Assembly: GCA_037349105.1 (NCBI GenBank)
Contig: JAYJMM010000037.1
Coordinates: 1,612,001 to 1,676,000, forward strand
Direction: 5' to 3'
DNA from: Limnomonas spitsbergensis
Taxonomy: Eukaryota > Chlorophyta > Chlorophyceae > Chlamydomonadales
Length of the DNA: 64,000 nt
Shown piece after piece: positions 23,345 to 33,952 of this stretch (positions within the stretch are counted from its first letter, which is position 1; each line of letters opens with the position of its first letter). The position numbers and the translations under genes are program-made. The notes beneath the pieces were generated by a model. It ran no database searches. It was not told the origin of the DNA and saw nothing but the letters and a program-made list of their open reading frames with translations.

Positions 23345-24689
23345 GGCTTAATTTTGGGTGAAGGGTTTGGCATGCTGAGTTGTTGCTGTACCTGGTCCTA
23401 AATTGCGCTGTATTTACTGAGGTGACGGCCGCGCCCAGAGGTCCCAATGTCCCATACCAATTATTTTTACGAAAGAGTGTGTACGGTTGATGGTAAGAAG
23501 TCTGTTCGGTTATCATGGTTTCTTTGGGGTTTTGATTTGTAGCCCCATACCAGGGGGAATTCCCCTGAAAAGCGTGTCCATGATTGATAGTGAGAGTTGC
23601 TCCCTCAAAACTACCTTAAGATTAGTATATGCAAGAAAAAGGGTCCCTTTGACCATGTTTGAATGTTCGCGAGTATATTGACGAGATGTTTTACATGAGT
23701 GAGCTTCAGTATGTCTCCTTTTTGTGGTATCCTGCAGCAGCCTCACAAGTTCTGGGAATGGAGTTGATCAGAGCTACATAGCATGTTTCTGTCCTAGCGG
23801 ATGTGGATAATGGCAAGAAACGGAACATAAATAGATAGTATCCAAAATGCAGAGATTTTCACTTCAACTTTTTGTTAATTCTAAAAAATAATTTAGTCCC
23901 TTGGTCTGCTGTATGGTTCCCTCATTTACGAATGCACAATGGAGAGAGAGAATCATCTCACAAGGAACAAGCGTCAACAACCATTCTTTCCCTTTCGATA
24001 AAAATATACGTGTTGCTCAACTTTGGACATTTGCTCCCAGGTGTTTGCTCCCAAAGCCGGTGTTTTGGGGGGCTTGATTATCAGGACTGATGGAAATCCT
24101 GAAAGTCCAAAAACAAATGTGGTACCATGGGGACTACCCTGTGCTACCGGTATAGGTCGGTGATTGAGTTTGTATGTGTGTTTTGTTTGCTAGCCCAAAG
24201 CAAGGGGCTGGCAGTCCAACTTTATGTAGTGCCCGGACTGATTTGCGGGCACAGGCTGTGAAACATACACACGAAAATGCTGAAGCTAAGAATTATATAG
24301 CATTGTCTTACAGCGAAGAGTAATGATTGAGTCTCATGAAACATGGATTGTAGTCAAGATTATTAATTCAGTAGTTCAGGATGGTAGTTCAGGAAAGATT
24401 ATTCATAGGACACAGCAGTCAAATTCTTCGTGGCATTTACTCAGCCTCCCCCAGATTCACTGAGCTATCTGCAAACTGCCAAGGGTGCTGAGCCCACTCC
24501 TTGCTGGGAATGCTGAAGATAAGCCCCCCCCCCCCCCCCCAGCTTGGCCTCATAGGTGACTACTCTGTCCTCATATTCTTGTTCAGCTTCACAATGCTGA
24601 GGGCAGGGGTCTTCAGGGGGTAGTCAGCTCGAAGCTGGGTCTGAGATCCGTGCCAGTCACCCTCCTGAGATAAGGGCAAGAAATGTCAT
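23345..24689. other. No recognised gene; short telomere-like motif and poly-C run
   Basis: Starts with a single TAGGGTTTAGGGCTT block at 23335-23350. A 17-base C run sits at 24524-24540. Otherwise A/T-leaning sequence without coding features. Confidence 0.5.
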
Positions 24690-25256
24690 AGTAAAATAAG
24701 TATCTTACACCTCTGGGCCCTGCTCAAAAAGGCTCGGCCGCGCGGGCGCGTAACTTGGGGCAGAAAAAAGGGGGGAAATTGAAGAGACAGACAGCAGGCT
24801 GGAAAGGCTAAGGAAGTCCCAGCCTCTGAGCACGCCTCGACAATATCTACGCCCATCAGTGAAATTCCCATTAGGCAACTCAAACCCAACATGCTGAGGT
24901 GGTCAAGCATCCAGAACAACCGTTCAGCAGTTGCATGCTCCCGTTCAGCAGTTTCCCGCTCCTCTGTAGCAGTTGCCTTCTCCCGTTCAGCAGTTTCCCG
25001 CTCTTCTGCAGCATTTGCCTTCTCCCGTTTAGCAGTTTCCCGCTCCTCTGCAGCAGTTGCCTTCTCCCGTTCAGCAGTTTCCCGCTCCTCTGCAGCAGTT
25101 GCCTTCTCCCGTTCAGCAGTTTCCCGCTCTTCTGTAGCAGTTGCCTTCTCCCGTTCAGCAGTTGCCCGCTCCTCTGCAATAGTTGCCTGCTGTTTTGCTT
25201 CCGCCACTTCCGCCTTTGCCGACGCCTATTGGAGCAGGGCGAGATTAATATGTTAA
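24690..25256 (-). pseudogene. Truncated third copy of the coiled-coil/J-domain-like exon, fused to dispersed-repeat tail
   Basis: After an acceptor-like CCAATAG near 25227-25233, the minus strand encodes KAEVAEAKQQAT and then about nine EERETAEREKATA-type repeats, as in the palindrome copies. After AERLFWM it diverges and runs into PRGRAFLSRAQ, the tail of the dispersed repeat, without any HPDKN motif. So the J-like part is lost. Its other end meets the plus-strand copy head to head at about 25288. Confidence 0.65.
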
Positions 25257-25288
25257 TATCTACCGGTACTTTCATTCAATGTTCTATC

Positions 25289-25764
25289 CTGACCAGTCTC
25301 AGGAGCTTACCCCGGTATCTCTGGTAAGGAAATTTGAGATGAGAACGAGGGAAGAGCTATGCAATTAGCATCGTGGGACATGACTCCCCTCATATCAACT
25401 CTAATTGTCACACCCCCAACCTGACAACCTGCCAACCTGTCAACCCATCAACTAGTGAGAGAGTCACACTACTCACCAGTCTAAACTCCATAGTTGTAAA
25501 CCCTCAACCTGTCAAGTCCCAAACATGTCAACCCCCTCATCATGTCAAGTCGCCAACCTGTCAACCCCTATGTCAACCCCCTTAACCTGTCAAGCCCCCG
25601 ACCCCCATGAGATTCATGAAGGCAGGGAGGAGGGACATGAGTGAAGTTACCCAATCAGAAACAAGACAGATTTGAAACAGGGACACACATGGAACCCTGG
25701 CCAGTGACCCTACCCAGTGTGGCAGTGACCGGGGCGGCATGCCTACCTGCCTGCCTACCTGCAT
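25289..25764 (+). repeat. Outer part of palindrome left arm (SQELTPVSL exon edge and intron)
   Basis: Reverse complement of about 33320-33811. Contains CAGTCTCAGGAGCTTACCCC followed by GGTATCTCTG|GTAAGG, an exon end (SQELTPVSL) with donor, and then a series of CAACCTGTCAA repeats. The arm is interrupted at 25764/25765 by the LTR retrotransposon and resumes at 31712. Confidence 0.8.
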
Positions 25765-26192
25765 TGAAGTGATCTACTGCCCGGGAGGGGACAAAGACTA
25801 CTGATACTAGGCTAGAGGCTGGGCTGGAAGACTAGGGAGGCGCACGTGGTGCGTGAGAGCTATGTCGACTCCGGGACTGGGGTGTAGGCTGAGGGGTTTG
25901 CAAGTGGGAGCCAAGTACTGAGCTTGGTAGAATGAACTTATCTCTGTCCAGAGACTCCCGATTTACTAGCGGGGCGCACTATGTAGGCGCTCGGCAGATG
26001 GCAAGCCCGGATAAGGCTCTAAAGGCTGGAAGGTTCATGTCGTACAACCGAAGGTTGTTAGAGATCTTAACGACACGCAATTGCTCTCACACTGTTAGCT
26101 ACGCAGTGTGACAACAGTTGTGTTCGCTTACTGGATACTAGGAGACATGTACTGAGTTTACTGGACTGGGGGGTCCACTCAAGACCACTACA
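25765..26192 (-). repeat. 3' LTR of the chromovirus
   Basis: 428 bp, plus-strand start TGAAGTGATCTACTGCCCGG, end GACCACTACA. Differs from the other LTR by a 4-base CTCA insertion near the end and about 15 substitutions. Confidence 0.92.
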
Positions 26193-26206
26193 CACCTCCT
26201 CCTTTG
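26193..26206 (-). other. Polypurine tract next to 3' LTR
   Basis: On the minus strand CAAAGGAGGAGGTG directly precedes the LTR start TGTAGTGG, the expected position of the plus-strand priming tract. Confidence 0.65.
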
Positions 26207-26451
26207 CTGCGTGCATAACGCTTTGCAAGGAGCGTAGGCTGTAGCGACTTGTAGCTGGATGACTCGGCTGGTAAGACAGGGATTAATCTTGTAAATCTAT
26301 ATGACTTGACACGATTTCTTTTTCATTTGCTAGGCTGGATTTTAATTCTGCTTGGCAAGATCTGGAGAGAATAGGCTGGGCTAGGCTGGTGAATAAGAGA
26401 CACTTGGACAGTGTTAAAAATGTTCCCTTAATGACAAGGAAGGTTGCAACA

Positions 26452-26706
26452 TTACTTGAAAAATGTTTTAGCTTGCTCGAGCAAGGCTGGAGTGAGGTTA
26501 GCGAGCGGTTCCCATGAATTGTGGGTGTCGTCGTATGCTTTCCACTTGACTAGGACTTGTTTGATTTTCTTTTTTGCCAACCTTGCGGATTCGGTGGGAC
26601 AAGAGTGCCTCAACTTGATAGAAAGGAAGGCCGTCTTCCATTTCAGGTCCAGCGGGTACAGGCATGGAATCGCTTGAGGATTTGAAGAGCTTGAGCAAGG
26701 ATACAT
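26452..26706 (-). pseudogene. Chromodomain end of pol
   Basis: Frame contains QVLVKWKAYDDTHNSWEP, a typical chromodomain with its aromatic and Glu positions, thought to target integration to chromatin. It is one frame away from the preceding pol frame (FHVSLLKLFK...VEALLSHRIRKVGKK). The shift falls in an A-rich run near 26565-26575. Confidence 0.85.
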
Positions 26707-26772
26707 GAAAAACTGGGTGAACTCGTGCGTAATTGGCAGGCAATGCTAGTTTCGCAGCGGTGCCTCCTGGTG

Positions 26773-27654
26773 TCATTGACAGGATCTGGACTGAGCCAAT
26801 GTACTTGGGATGCAATTTCTTAACATCTGTCTTGAACTTGAAATTTCTGGTGGAGACCATGACTTGATCTCCTGTTTTAACGGAGTGTGGTGCTCGGAAT
26901 CTTGAATCAGCGTACGTTTTCTGTCTGTCTTTTCTGAGCGGGCAGAGCGCAAAAGCTGCTTGACTCGTACAAGTGTGATGTCTAGGTCTGCGAATACCGC
27001 GTCAAGGGCTGGGATTTGCTTGTCAGGCATCTGGACAGATAAGGGTGTGTTTGGGTGCCTTGCGGTGTTCAAGTAAAATGGGCTCTGCCTGGTGACACTG
27101 GATTTTGCATTGTTTTTAGTCAGGGCGACTATGGGCAGGAGTTTTTCCCATGTGACATGGTTTCCATCAATTAAATGCCTCAGCACTTCTTCAACGACTC
27201 GTTTCATGCGCTCGGTTTGCCCATCGGTTTGTGGGTGGAAAGCTGTTGAAAAACGCGGCTCGATCATGCGGGTGCACATGTTGCGCCAGAACTGGGAGGT
27301 AAAACGCACATCTCGATCCGATATAATATTCTTCGGTAGCCCATGGTGCTGGTAAACATGTTTGATGAAGGCTCGTGCTATGTCCTCTGAGGTACTGGAT
27401 CTCTGGACTGGTGCTAGGCAGACATACTTGGTAAGCTTGTCAACAATGACCATGATTCCATCGTTTTTCTCTGAAGACATGGGAAGATCGAACACGAAGT
27501 CCATAGTGACAGTGTGCCACCTAGTGTCTGGAATGGGCAAGGGCTGGAGCAACCCATAGGGTCGTTTGCATAAGGTCTTGTTTGCTTGGCATGTGGACAC
27601 GAACTTTTGGACATCAGCAGCCATGTTGGGCCACCAGAACTGTCGCTGAATCAA
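26773..27654 (-). pseudogene. Integrase region of pol
   Basis: About 294 codons. Begins QRQFWWPNMAADVQKFVSTC, the end of the zinc-binding region; the CxxC pair looks shortened to a single Cys (STCQANK). Catalytic D, D and E are visible in TMDFVFDLP, ISDRDVRF and QTERMKRVVEEV. GLLQPLPIP is the usual gypsy integrase linker. Frames before and after differ, so the polyprotein is not continuous. Confidence 0.88.
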
Positions 27655-28123
27655 GTCTAGGGTCTTGGTCCAGCTGAAATGGCCGGCAATGAGGGTTGCA
27701 TGGTGCTCCTTTAGGACACGTGCTCGGACAGTGGCTGGGACAATGATTCGACCGCGGAATGACCAGTAGTAGCCATGCCATGCATGCTGGAGTGACCACT
27801 GTTTTGTGACAGTTGGGTTCTTGAAATCTGGATATCTGGGATTCAGCTTTTATTTGCTGCATGAGGTCTGGACTGGACTCGTTTACTGTGGTCGCGAAAA
27901 GCATGAGCGCTTCTGCCTCACCTTGGTGTGGCAATCTCGACAGGGAGTCAGCAGGGTTGGTTGCACCGGGCCGGTGGCGGACTAAAAACTGGAACCTCGA
28001 CATGAATTCGCTCCATCGCGCTTGTCTTCTGGACAGGGTCGGCTGTGGTGTAATTGTGCTCGGCTGGATTGAAGTTGGAGAAGAAATACGCGACTGGTCG
28101 GCCCTGCTGGGTGAGTACTGCAC
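27614..28123 (-). pseudogene. RNase H end and connector of pol, frame-shifted
   Basis: Contains TLSRRQARWSEFMSRF, RHRPGATNPADSLSRLP, the standard end of Ty3/gypsy RNase H. It follows the RT frame after a shift near 28040 (the RT frame has FFSNFNPAEHNYTT just before it). Confidence 0.85.
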
Positions 28124-28922
28124 CGCAACCTGTCATGGATGCGTCAGATACTAGTTCATAGGGCAAGTCTGGATTCGGGTACGCTAGGACTTTTTTGTTG
28201 GTGAGCTGGTGCAAGGGAGCTGCTAGTCGCGACAGGTTAGGTACGAATTTTCGAAAATAATTCGTAAGTCCCAGAAATTGGAGTATGCCTGTGGCATTGG
28301 TTGGGAATTCCCACTCGGTCAGGGTACGAAGTTTTTCTGGGTCTGCGCGCACTCCCTCTTTGGAAAGAATGTGGCCTAGGTGCTTCACTTGTTCTTGTAA
28401 AAATCTGCACTTCGAAAAACGTACTTGCAGCCCGGCCTCACGAATCTTCGTAAACACCTGGTTCAAGTGGTCTAGGTGTTCTGCTGGGGACTGCGACAGG
28501 ATGAGGATATCATCGATGTAAATCAGCACGAAGGACAGGGACTTGTTAACCATACTCTGGTACTGGCTGGGCGCGTTGGAAAGTCCCATAGGCAGGCATC
28601 GCCATGCATAGTGACCGAATGGTGTTGCGAACGCGGTTTTAGGCACATCTTCCTCGGAAATCAGCAGCTGGTGAAAGCCACCTGCCATGTCAAGGCTGGA
28701 GTAACAAGTGACACCGCGGGCTGCATCCAGCATGTCATCAATGCGCGGTAGTGGATAGCGGAGCTTGACAGTGATTTCATTGAGGGCTCGGTAATCAAGG
28801 CAAAACCTGAAGCCAACGCTTGGTTTCTTGACAATGAGGACTGGAGCTCCGTGTGGAGAATTTATAGGTGTGATGATTCCCTTCGCTAGGAGTTCGGTAA
28901 CTTGTGACTTGAGCTCGATCAT
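27948..28922 (-). pseudogene. Reverse transcriptase / RNase H start of pol
   Basis: Gypsy-type RT: GIITPINSPHGAPVLIVKK, FCLDYRALNEITVK, YPLPRIDDML, YSSLDMAGGFHQL, LPMGLSNAPSQYQ and the catalytic YIDDIL. RNase H begins at ELVSDASMTGCGAVL. The last 30 or so codons are out of frame. RNA-directed DNA synthesis in the element's life cycle would have been its role. Confidence 0.92.
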
Positions 28923-29011
28923 TTTACTGGGAGAAAGGCGACAGTTCCTTCGGAAAGGGGGCTTCGCACCGGGTACAAGATTGATTGTGTGCTTGAGTGG
29001 CGGGATGTTAG

Positions 29012-29356
29012 TCAGCCAGCCTGGGTTGTTTCACTGAAGATGTCTGCAAATCTGTCAATTAAGTTGCACAGTTCAGTTTGCATGGCTGGGTGCACATGGT
29101 CCATGTTCACGTCAAGTTTGCATGGCTGGGTATCGACTGGTTCTCCACTGGGTTGGTTTGGTACCCTATCAAGGTCGACCTCACTGTCGTCTGGGCTTAG
29201 CTCGTGAGGCGTAAGGACCACGACGAAGGACTTGTATCGACCGGAGTTGAGGTATCTCACAGGCGAGGTCAGCTGGGATTTCATCTGGCGGGGGCGTTCG
29301 TCTTCCGCGGAGTTCTGAAAATCAGTAACCGTGGGCATAGGGGCGGTGGTCTTCAC
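29012..29356 (-). pseudogene. N-terminal pol (protease-RT linker) fragment
   Basis: Contains YKSFVVVLTPHEL and LIDRFADIFSETTQAG, the second like the DVF/DIF segment just before gypsy RT. Separated from the RT frame by a stop or shift around 28925-29035. A protease remnant may lie at 29440-29660 but is too degraded to call. Confidence 0.6.
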
Positions 29357-30439
29357 TACACGGGCAGTTGCACCGCGAGTGCCACGGTAGACGCACTAGG
29401 TTTACAGGACTCCATCCCCATTGGGTGATGGAAGCCTCATCGAGTCAAGATTGTATGTTAGCCACAAGATGCATCGACAAGAATATGGGCTGGACGTGGG
29501 CAATGATTTCAAAAGCAGCCCGGCCGAGCATAATTTTTAAGTCACTGCCCTGGCTACAGGGACAACTTGATCGGAAGCGGTGGCCACCGGCTTGAATCGC
29601 GACATACGAACGGGGAGTCCCATTTTCTTGGGAAATCAGGAACTAGAGCTAGATCCAGTATGAAATAGACTAGGGAGACTTTGACCATGTGCTGGCCGTC
29701 ATAGATTGATGCTAGGGACTAGGGGCTGGACTAGGGGAAGTCCACTTCCATCACGGACAGCGGCTGGGTCACCTGAAAGGCTCGACATTTTGCTGTGTCG
29801 CGTAAATCTGAAGGAACTAGAAGGGCCCATGCATGTTTAGACAAGGCAGGGGCCGCGATATTTGTTCTCTTGATTGAGCTGGAACTAGTATGGACAGCAG
29901 GGAGAGCTGTGATTGGAGCAACCAATGCCTGGGGCTGTTGCGACGGCCTGGGGTGGGCAAATATTCGTACTCGCGAAATTAAAAAAATGTCAGGGCTGGG
30001 CTCGGGCTGGGTGCGACTCGGTTGGTATCTGGACTCGATCTCGAACTGTTCCGCCATCGTTACATAACGTGTCAGCAAGGATATGATACATGTTGGTAGA
30101 TTTGCTTGCATAGCTCTGATTGACTGGGTCTAGTAGTAGTATCTCGATCTGCAGAGGAGCTTGCTAGTCAGCGACTGGACATGTGAGTGACTTGGGCTGC
30201 AGGTACGCGAGAGAGATGGCAGTATATCACTATAATACGCTTGGCTTGTTAACGCTTGGCTTGGGCAGGAGCAGCGACGTTTGGGCTGCAATGATATCGG
30301 CCTGGACTGTAATTGCGACGGCAACAACTTGATCCGTCGGGGGTGACAGCGATAGCGACCCCACTGGAAGACATGGAAACAGCGTCATGAGAATTGCGAA
30401 GGCAACGCTTAGTAAGCGGCTGGAAATGGCTAGAAGGGG

Positions 30440-30720
30440 AGGGGAGCTTGTCGATATGTCGCCTGTAGGCGTTGCCAGGTTGTTGTACGACCAGGGGGGG
30501 GGAGCTTCGCGCAGTAGCCTGTAGGCGTCGACAGGTTGTGGTACGACAGCATGGGGGGGGGAGCTTCGCGCAGTAGCCTGTAGGCGTCGACAGGTTGCGG
30601 TACGACATCATGGGGGGGGGAGCTTCGCGCAGTAGCCTGTAGGCGTCGACAGGTTGCGGTACGACAGCATGGGGGGAGCTTCGCGCAGTACCGTAGCTTG
30701 TAGGCGTCGACAGGCTGATG
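30440..30720. repeat. 60-bp tandem repeat in the gag-side region of the chromovirus
   Basis: Four to five units sharing GAGCTTCGCGCAGTAGCCTG, TAGGCGTCGACAGGTTG and CGGTACGACAGCAT with a variable G run. They lie between the 5' LTR and pol and break any gag frame. Confidence 0.85.
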
Positions 30721-31269
30721 CTGAACCCAAGGTGCTTGTCAGCGACATCCGCTAGGTGCTGGGGTGGCTTAAGAGTAACTCGGGTAGCTGTTCAGGGGCT
30801 TAACTTAACGGAACTCTGAGAGCCGGGTTGCGAGATTGGAAATGAGTGACCACAGCTTGGCTTGACTAGACAGAAGCTTGACACGTATGACAGGGTGGCC
30901 CGCGCGTAATCGCGTCGAACAAGTTTGGACGTGGTACACCATGACTGACTGGGACTGAGTTTGTGGCTAGGCTTGGCGCGAAAAAATGCTCGGTGGATCA
31001 ATGGCTGGGACTGGGGGGCTGAACTGGAGGATTCCAACAATTCACAACTCCTTTCAATCTGCAGCGACTCTTTGATATCTATGTATCTCAAGTTTGCTGT
31101 TGAGAGATTGGAGTGCAACATTGAAGGTCTGGGAGATTCAAGGACTTGATCCTCGAGGAAGCTAGAGGATGCCGGAGGATACTCGAAGACTCGGTACGCG
31201 AGGAAACTCGGGGATATTGGTTGTATCCGATGGTTCCATTCGGATGGCTCGACACTACGGCAAAGAGAC

Positions 31270-31286
31270 CTTGGCTCGTGAAACCA
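31270..31286 (-). other. Primer-binding site of the chromovirus
   Basis: Minus strand TGGTTTCACGAGCCAAG begins one base inside the 5' LTR, with the TGG expected for pairing to a tRNA CCA end. The tRNA was not identified. Confidence 0.6.
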
Positions 31287-31287
31287 C

Positions 31288-31711
31288 GGAAGTGATCTAC
31301 TGCCCGGGAGGGGACAAAGACTACTGATACTAGGCTAGAGGCTGGGCTGGAAGACTAGGGAGGCGCACGTGGTGCGTGGGAGCTATGTCGACTCCGGGAC
31401 TGGGGTGTAGGCTGAGGGGCTTGCACGTGGGAGCCAAGTACTGAGCTTGGTAGAATGAGCTTATCTCTGTCGAGAGACTCCCGGTTTACTAGCATGGCGC
31501 ACTATGTAGGCGCTCGGCAGATGGCAAGCCCGTATAAGGCTCTAAAGGCTGGAAGGTTCATGTCGTACAACCGAAGGTTGTTAGAGATCTTAACGACACG
31601 CAACTACTCTCACATTGTTAGCTACGCAGTGTGACAACAGTTGTGTTCGCGTACTGGATACTAGGAGACATGTACTGAGTTTACTGGACTGGGGGGTCCA
31701 AGACCACTACA
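31288..31711 (-). repeat. 5' LTR of the chromovirus
   Basis: 424 bp, collinear with 25765-26192. The first plus-strand base pair is GG instead of TG. Confidence 0.92.
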
Positions 31712-32537
31712 TGCATACTTTCCCGGATCAGAACTGGCCCATGTAGATAGAATGATTTGATAGAACATTGAATGGAAGTACCGGTAGATATTAACATCTT
31801 AATCTCGCCCTGCTCCAATAGGCGTCGGCAAAGGCGGAAGTGGCGGAAGCAAAACAACAGGCAACTACTGCAGAGGAGCGGGCAACTGCTAAACGGGAGA
31901 AGGCAACTGCTGCAGAGGAGCGGGAAAGTGCTGAACGGGAGAAGGCAACTGCTGCAGAAGAGCGGGAAACTGCTGAACGGGAGAAGGCAACTGCTGCAGA
32001 GGAGCGGGAAACTGCTAAACGGGAGAAGGCAACTGCTGCAGAGGAGCGGGCAACTGCTGCAGAGGAGCGGGAAACTGCTGAACGGGAGAAGGCAACTGTT
32101 GCACAGTTGCGGGCAACTGTTGTAGAGGAGCGGGAAACTGCTGAACGGGAGCAGGCAACTGCTGAACGGGAGCAGACAACTGCTGAACGGGAGTTCTGGA
32201 TGGAGAGAATGCGCAGAGCCGTAGCCTACGATCTCAATGAGAAACTCGTCCGAGGCGACAATTACGCTTTACGTAAGCGAATCAAAGAGTTGCAGGTGAT
32301 GTGGCATCCCGACAAGAATAATAGCCACATGCAAGAAGTTGCAACTGGAATGAGCTTGTTCATCAACCAGGAGAAGACTCGGCTACTGACCACTCCACCA
32401 GAGCCGGTCGTAACGGGAGGCACCCAAGGCTTCCCAGGCCAAGGCTTCCCATGCCAAGGCTTCCCAGGCCAAGGCTTCCCGGGCCAAGGCTTCCCAGGCC
32501 AAGGCTTCCCAAGCCAAGGCTTCCCAGGCCAAGGCTT
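31712..32537 (+). repeat. Inner part of palindrome left arm
   Basis: Continues the left arm after the retrotransposon. It is the reverse complement of about 32542-33318, apart from repeat-number differences in the coiled-coil and Gly-Phe-Pro tracts. The centre lies at about 32537-32542 (CCAAGGCTT-AAGG-AAGCCTTGG). Confidence 0.88.
31826..32537 (+). pseudogene. J-domain-like coiled-coil protein, left-arm copy (3' end lost at palindrome centre)
   Basis: After the acceptor CCAATAG the plus strand encodes ASAKAEVAEAKQQ, about ten EERETAEREKATA-type repeats forming a charged coiled coil, then FWMERMRRAVAYDLNEKL, RKRIKELQVMWHPDKNN and LFINQEKTRLL. WHPDKN is the HPD motif of J-domain (DnaJ) cochaperones, and the surrounding helices fit helices II and III. 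A QGFPGQGFPCQGFP repeat tract follows to the palindrome centre. Past 32538 the open frame to 32742 is antisense of the other copy, so the natural C-terminus is missing. The preceding exon (25293-25322) is separated from it by the retrotransposon. Specific substrate unknown. Confidence 0.6.
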
Positions 32538-32541
32538 AAGG

Positions 32542-33232
32542 AAGCCTTGGCATGGGAAGCCTTGGCATGGGAAGCCTTGGGTGCCTCCCGTTACGACCGG
32601 CTCTGGTGGAGTGGTCAGTAGCCGAGTCTTCTCCTGGTTGATGAACAAGCTCATTCCAGTTGCAACTTCTTGCATGTGGCTATTATTCTTGTCGGGATGC
32701 CACATCACCTGCAACTCTTTGATTCGCTTACGTAAAGCGTAATTGTCGCCTCGGACGAGTTTCTCATTGAGATCGTAGGCTACGGCTCTGCGCATTCTCT
32801 CCATCCAGAACTCCCGTTCAGCAGTTGTCTGCTCCCGTTCAGCAGTTGCCTGCTCCCGTTCAGCAGTTTCCCGCTCCTCTACAACAGTTGCCCGCTAATG
32901 TGCAACAGTTGCCTTCTCCCGTTCAGCAGTTTCCCGCTTCTCTGCAGCAGTTGCCTTCTCCCGTTCAGCAGTTTCCCGCTCCTCTGCAGCGGTTGCCCGC
33001 TCCTCTGCAGCAGTTGCCTTCTCCCGTTTAGCAGTTTCCCGCTCCTCTGCAGCAGTTGCCTTCTCCCGTTCAGCAGTTTCCCGCACTTCTGCAGCAGTTG
33101 CCTTCTCCCGTTCAGCACTTTCCCGCTCCTCTGCAGCAGTTGCCTTCTCCCGTTTAGCAGTTGCCCGCTCCTCTGCATCAGTTGCCTGCTGTTTTGCTTC
33201 CGCCACATCCACCTTTGCCGACGCCTATTGGA
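32542..33232 (-). CDS. J-domain-like coiled-coil protein, right-arm copy (3' end lost at palindrome centre)
   Basis: Same exon as the left-arm copy, minus strand: acceptor CCAATAG at 33226-33232, ASAKVDVAEAKQQAT, EERETAEREKAT repeats, AVAYDLNEKL, VMWHPDKNN, FINQEKTRLL, then a shorter GFP tract (GFPCQGFP). A stop interrupts the coiled coil at about 32895 (CTAATG, TAG on the minus strand), between EREKATVAH and the next repeats, so this copy is probably also damaged. An upstream acidic exon ending SQELTPVSL|GTAAG lies at about 33780-33900 and fits the same gene. Confidence 0.5.
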
Positions 33233-33811
33233 GCAGGGCGAGATTAAGATGTTTTAGCTAATTACATTCAATGTTTTATCAAATTATTCTATCTACCTGG
33301 GTCAGTTCTGATCCGGGAAAGTATGCAGGTAGGCAAGCAGGTAGGCATGCCGCCCCGGTCACTGCCACATTGGGTAGGGTCACTGGCCAGGGTTCCATGT
33401 GTGTCCCTTTTTCAAATCTGTCTTGTTTCTGATTGGGTAACTTCACTCATGTCCCTCCTCCCTGCCTTCATGAATCTCATGGGGGTCGGGGGCATGACAG
33501 GTTGAGGGGGTTGACAGGGGGGTTGACAGGTTGGCGACTTGACAGGTTGAGGGGGTTGACAGGTTTGGGACTTGACATGTTGAGGGGTTGACAGGTCGAG
33601 GGTTTACAACTATGGAGTTTAGACTGTTCAGTAGTGTGACTCTCTCACTAGTTGATGGGTTGACAGGTTGGCAGTTTGTCAGGTTGGGGGTGTGACAATT
33701 AGAGTTGATAGGAGGGGAGTCATGTCCCACGATGCTAATTGCATAGCTCTTCCCTCGTTCTCATCTCAAGTTTTCTTACCAGAGATACCGGGGTAAGCTC
33801 CTGAGACTGGC
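32542..33811 (-). repeat. Palindrome right arm
   Basis: Uninterrupted counterpart of 25289-25764 plus 31712-32537. At 33317-33330 it keeps the unoccupied retrotransposon target, AAAGTATGCAGGTAGG, with a single TGCA(T)-type site, confirming the insertion boundary in the other arm. Confidence 0.88.
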
Positions 33812-33900
33812 CAGCCATGGGCGTATCTTCTCCCTCTTCTTCTTCTACACCTTCTTCTGCACCGTCTCTGTCGTCTTCTCTGTCTTCTTGCTCCGGTGTG
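33780..33900 (-). CDS. Acidic exon upstream of the J-domain-like exon
   Basis: Minus strand reads EQEDREDDRDGAEEGVEEEE, then GEDTPMAGQSQELTPVSL and a GTAAGA donor. It would join, across an intron of CAACCTGTCAA repeats, to the coiled-coil exon at 33232. The exon start is not defined. A tandem copy lies at about 34610-34730. Confidence 0.45.
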
Positions 33901-33952
33901 TGAAGTGTGAAGTGTGAAGTGTGTGTGTGAAGTGTGTGAAGTGTTTAATATT

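Larger units (their letters stand above)
25765..31711 (-). mobile_element. Full-length Ty3/gypsy chromovirus LTR retrotransposon
   Basis: Flanked by perfect 5-bp direct repeats TGCAT (25760-25764 and 31712-31716), with LTRs of 428 and 424 bp that start TG (GG in the right copy) and end CA on the plus strand. Pol domains in order on the minus strand: N-terminal pol, reverse transcriptase (YIDDIL), RNase H, integrase and chromodomain, the Ty3/gypsy order; the chromodomain marks the chromovirus lineage. The reading frame is broken in several places and no intact gag is visible between 29700 and 31287. The LTRs differ at about 15 positions by eye. It is probably no longer autonomous. Confidence 0.93.

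Noticed and set aside
10723..24685. tRNA or rRNA genes in the gene-poor intervals
   Set aside because: I scanned for tRNA-like A and B boxes and conserved rRNA blocks by eye and saw no convincing candidate; a covariance-model search would be needed to exclude them.
26498..26860. Separate host gene at the left end of the retrotransposon
   Set aside because: FHVSLLKLFK and the following chromodomain are the normal end of chromovirus pol, one frame apart.
31840..32742. 300-aa plus-strand protein with Gly-Phe-Pro repeats and a hydrophobic C-terminus
   Set aside because: After about 32538 the frame reads the antisense of the other palindrome arm, so the C-terminal third is not a real protein segment.
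32262..32804. 180-aa minus-strand protein with PWPGKPW repeats
   Set aside because: Same reason in reverse: the part below about 32540 is antisense of the left-arm copy.
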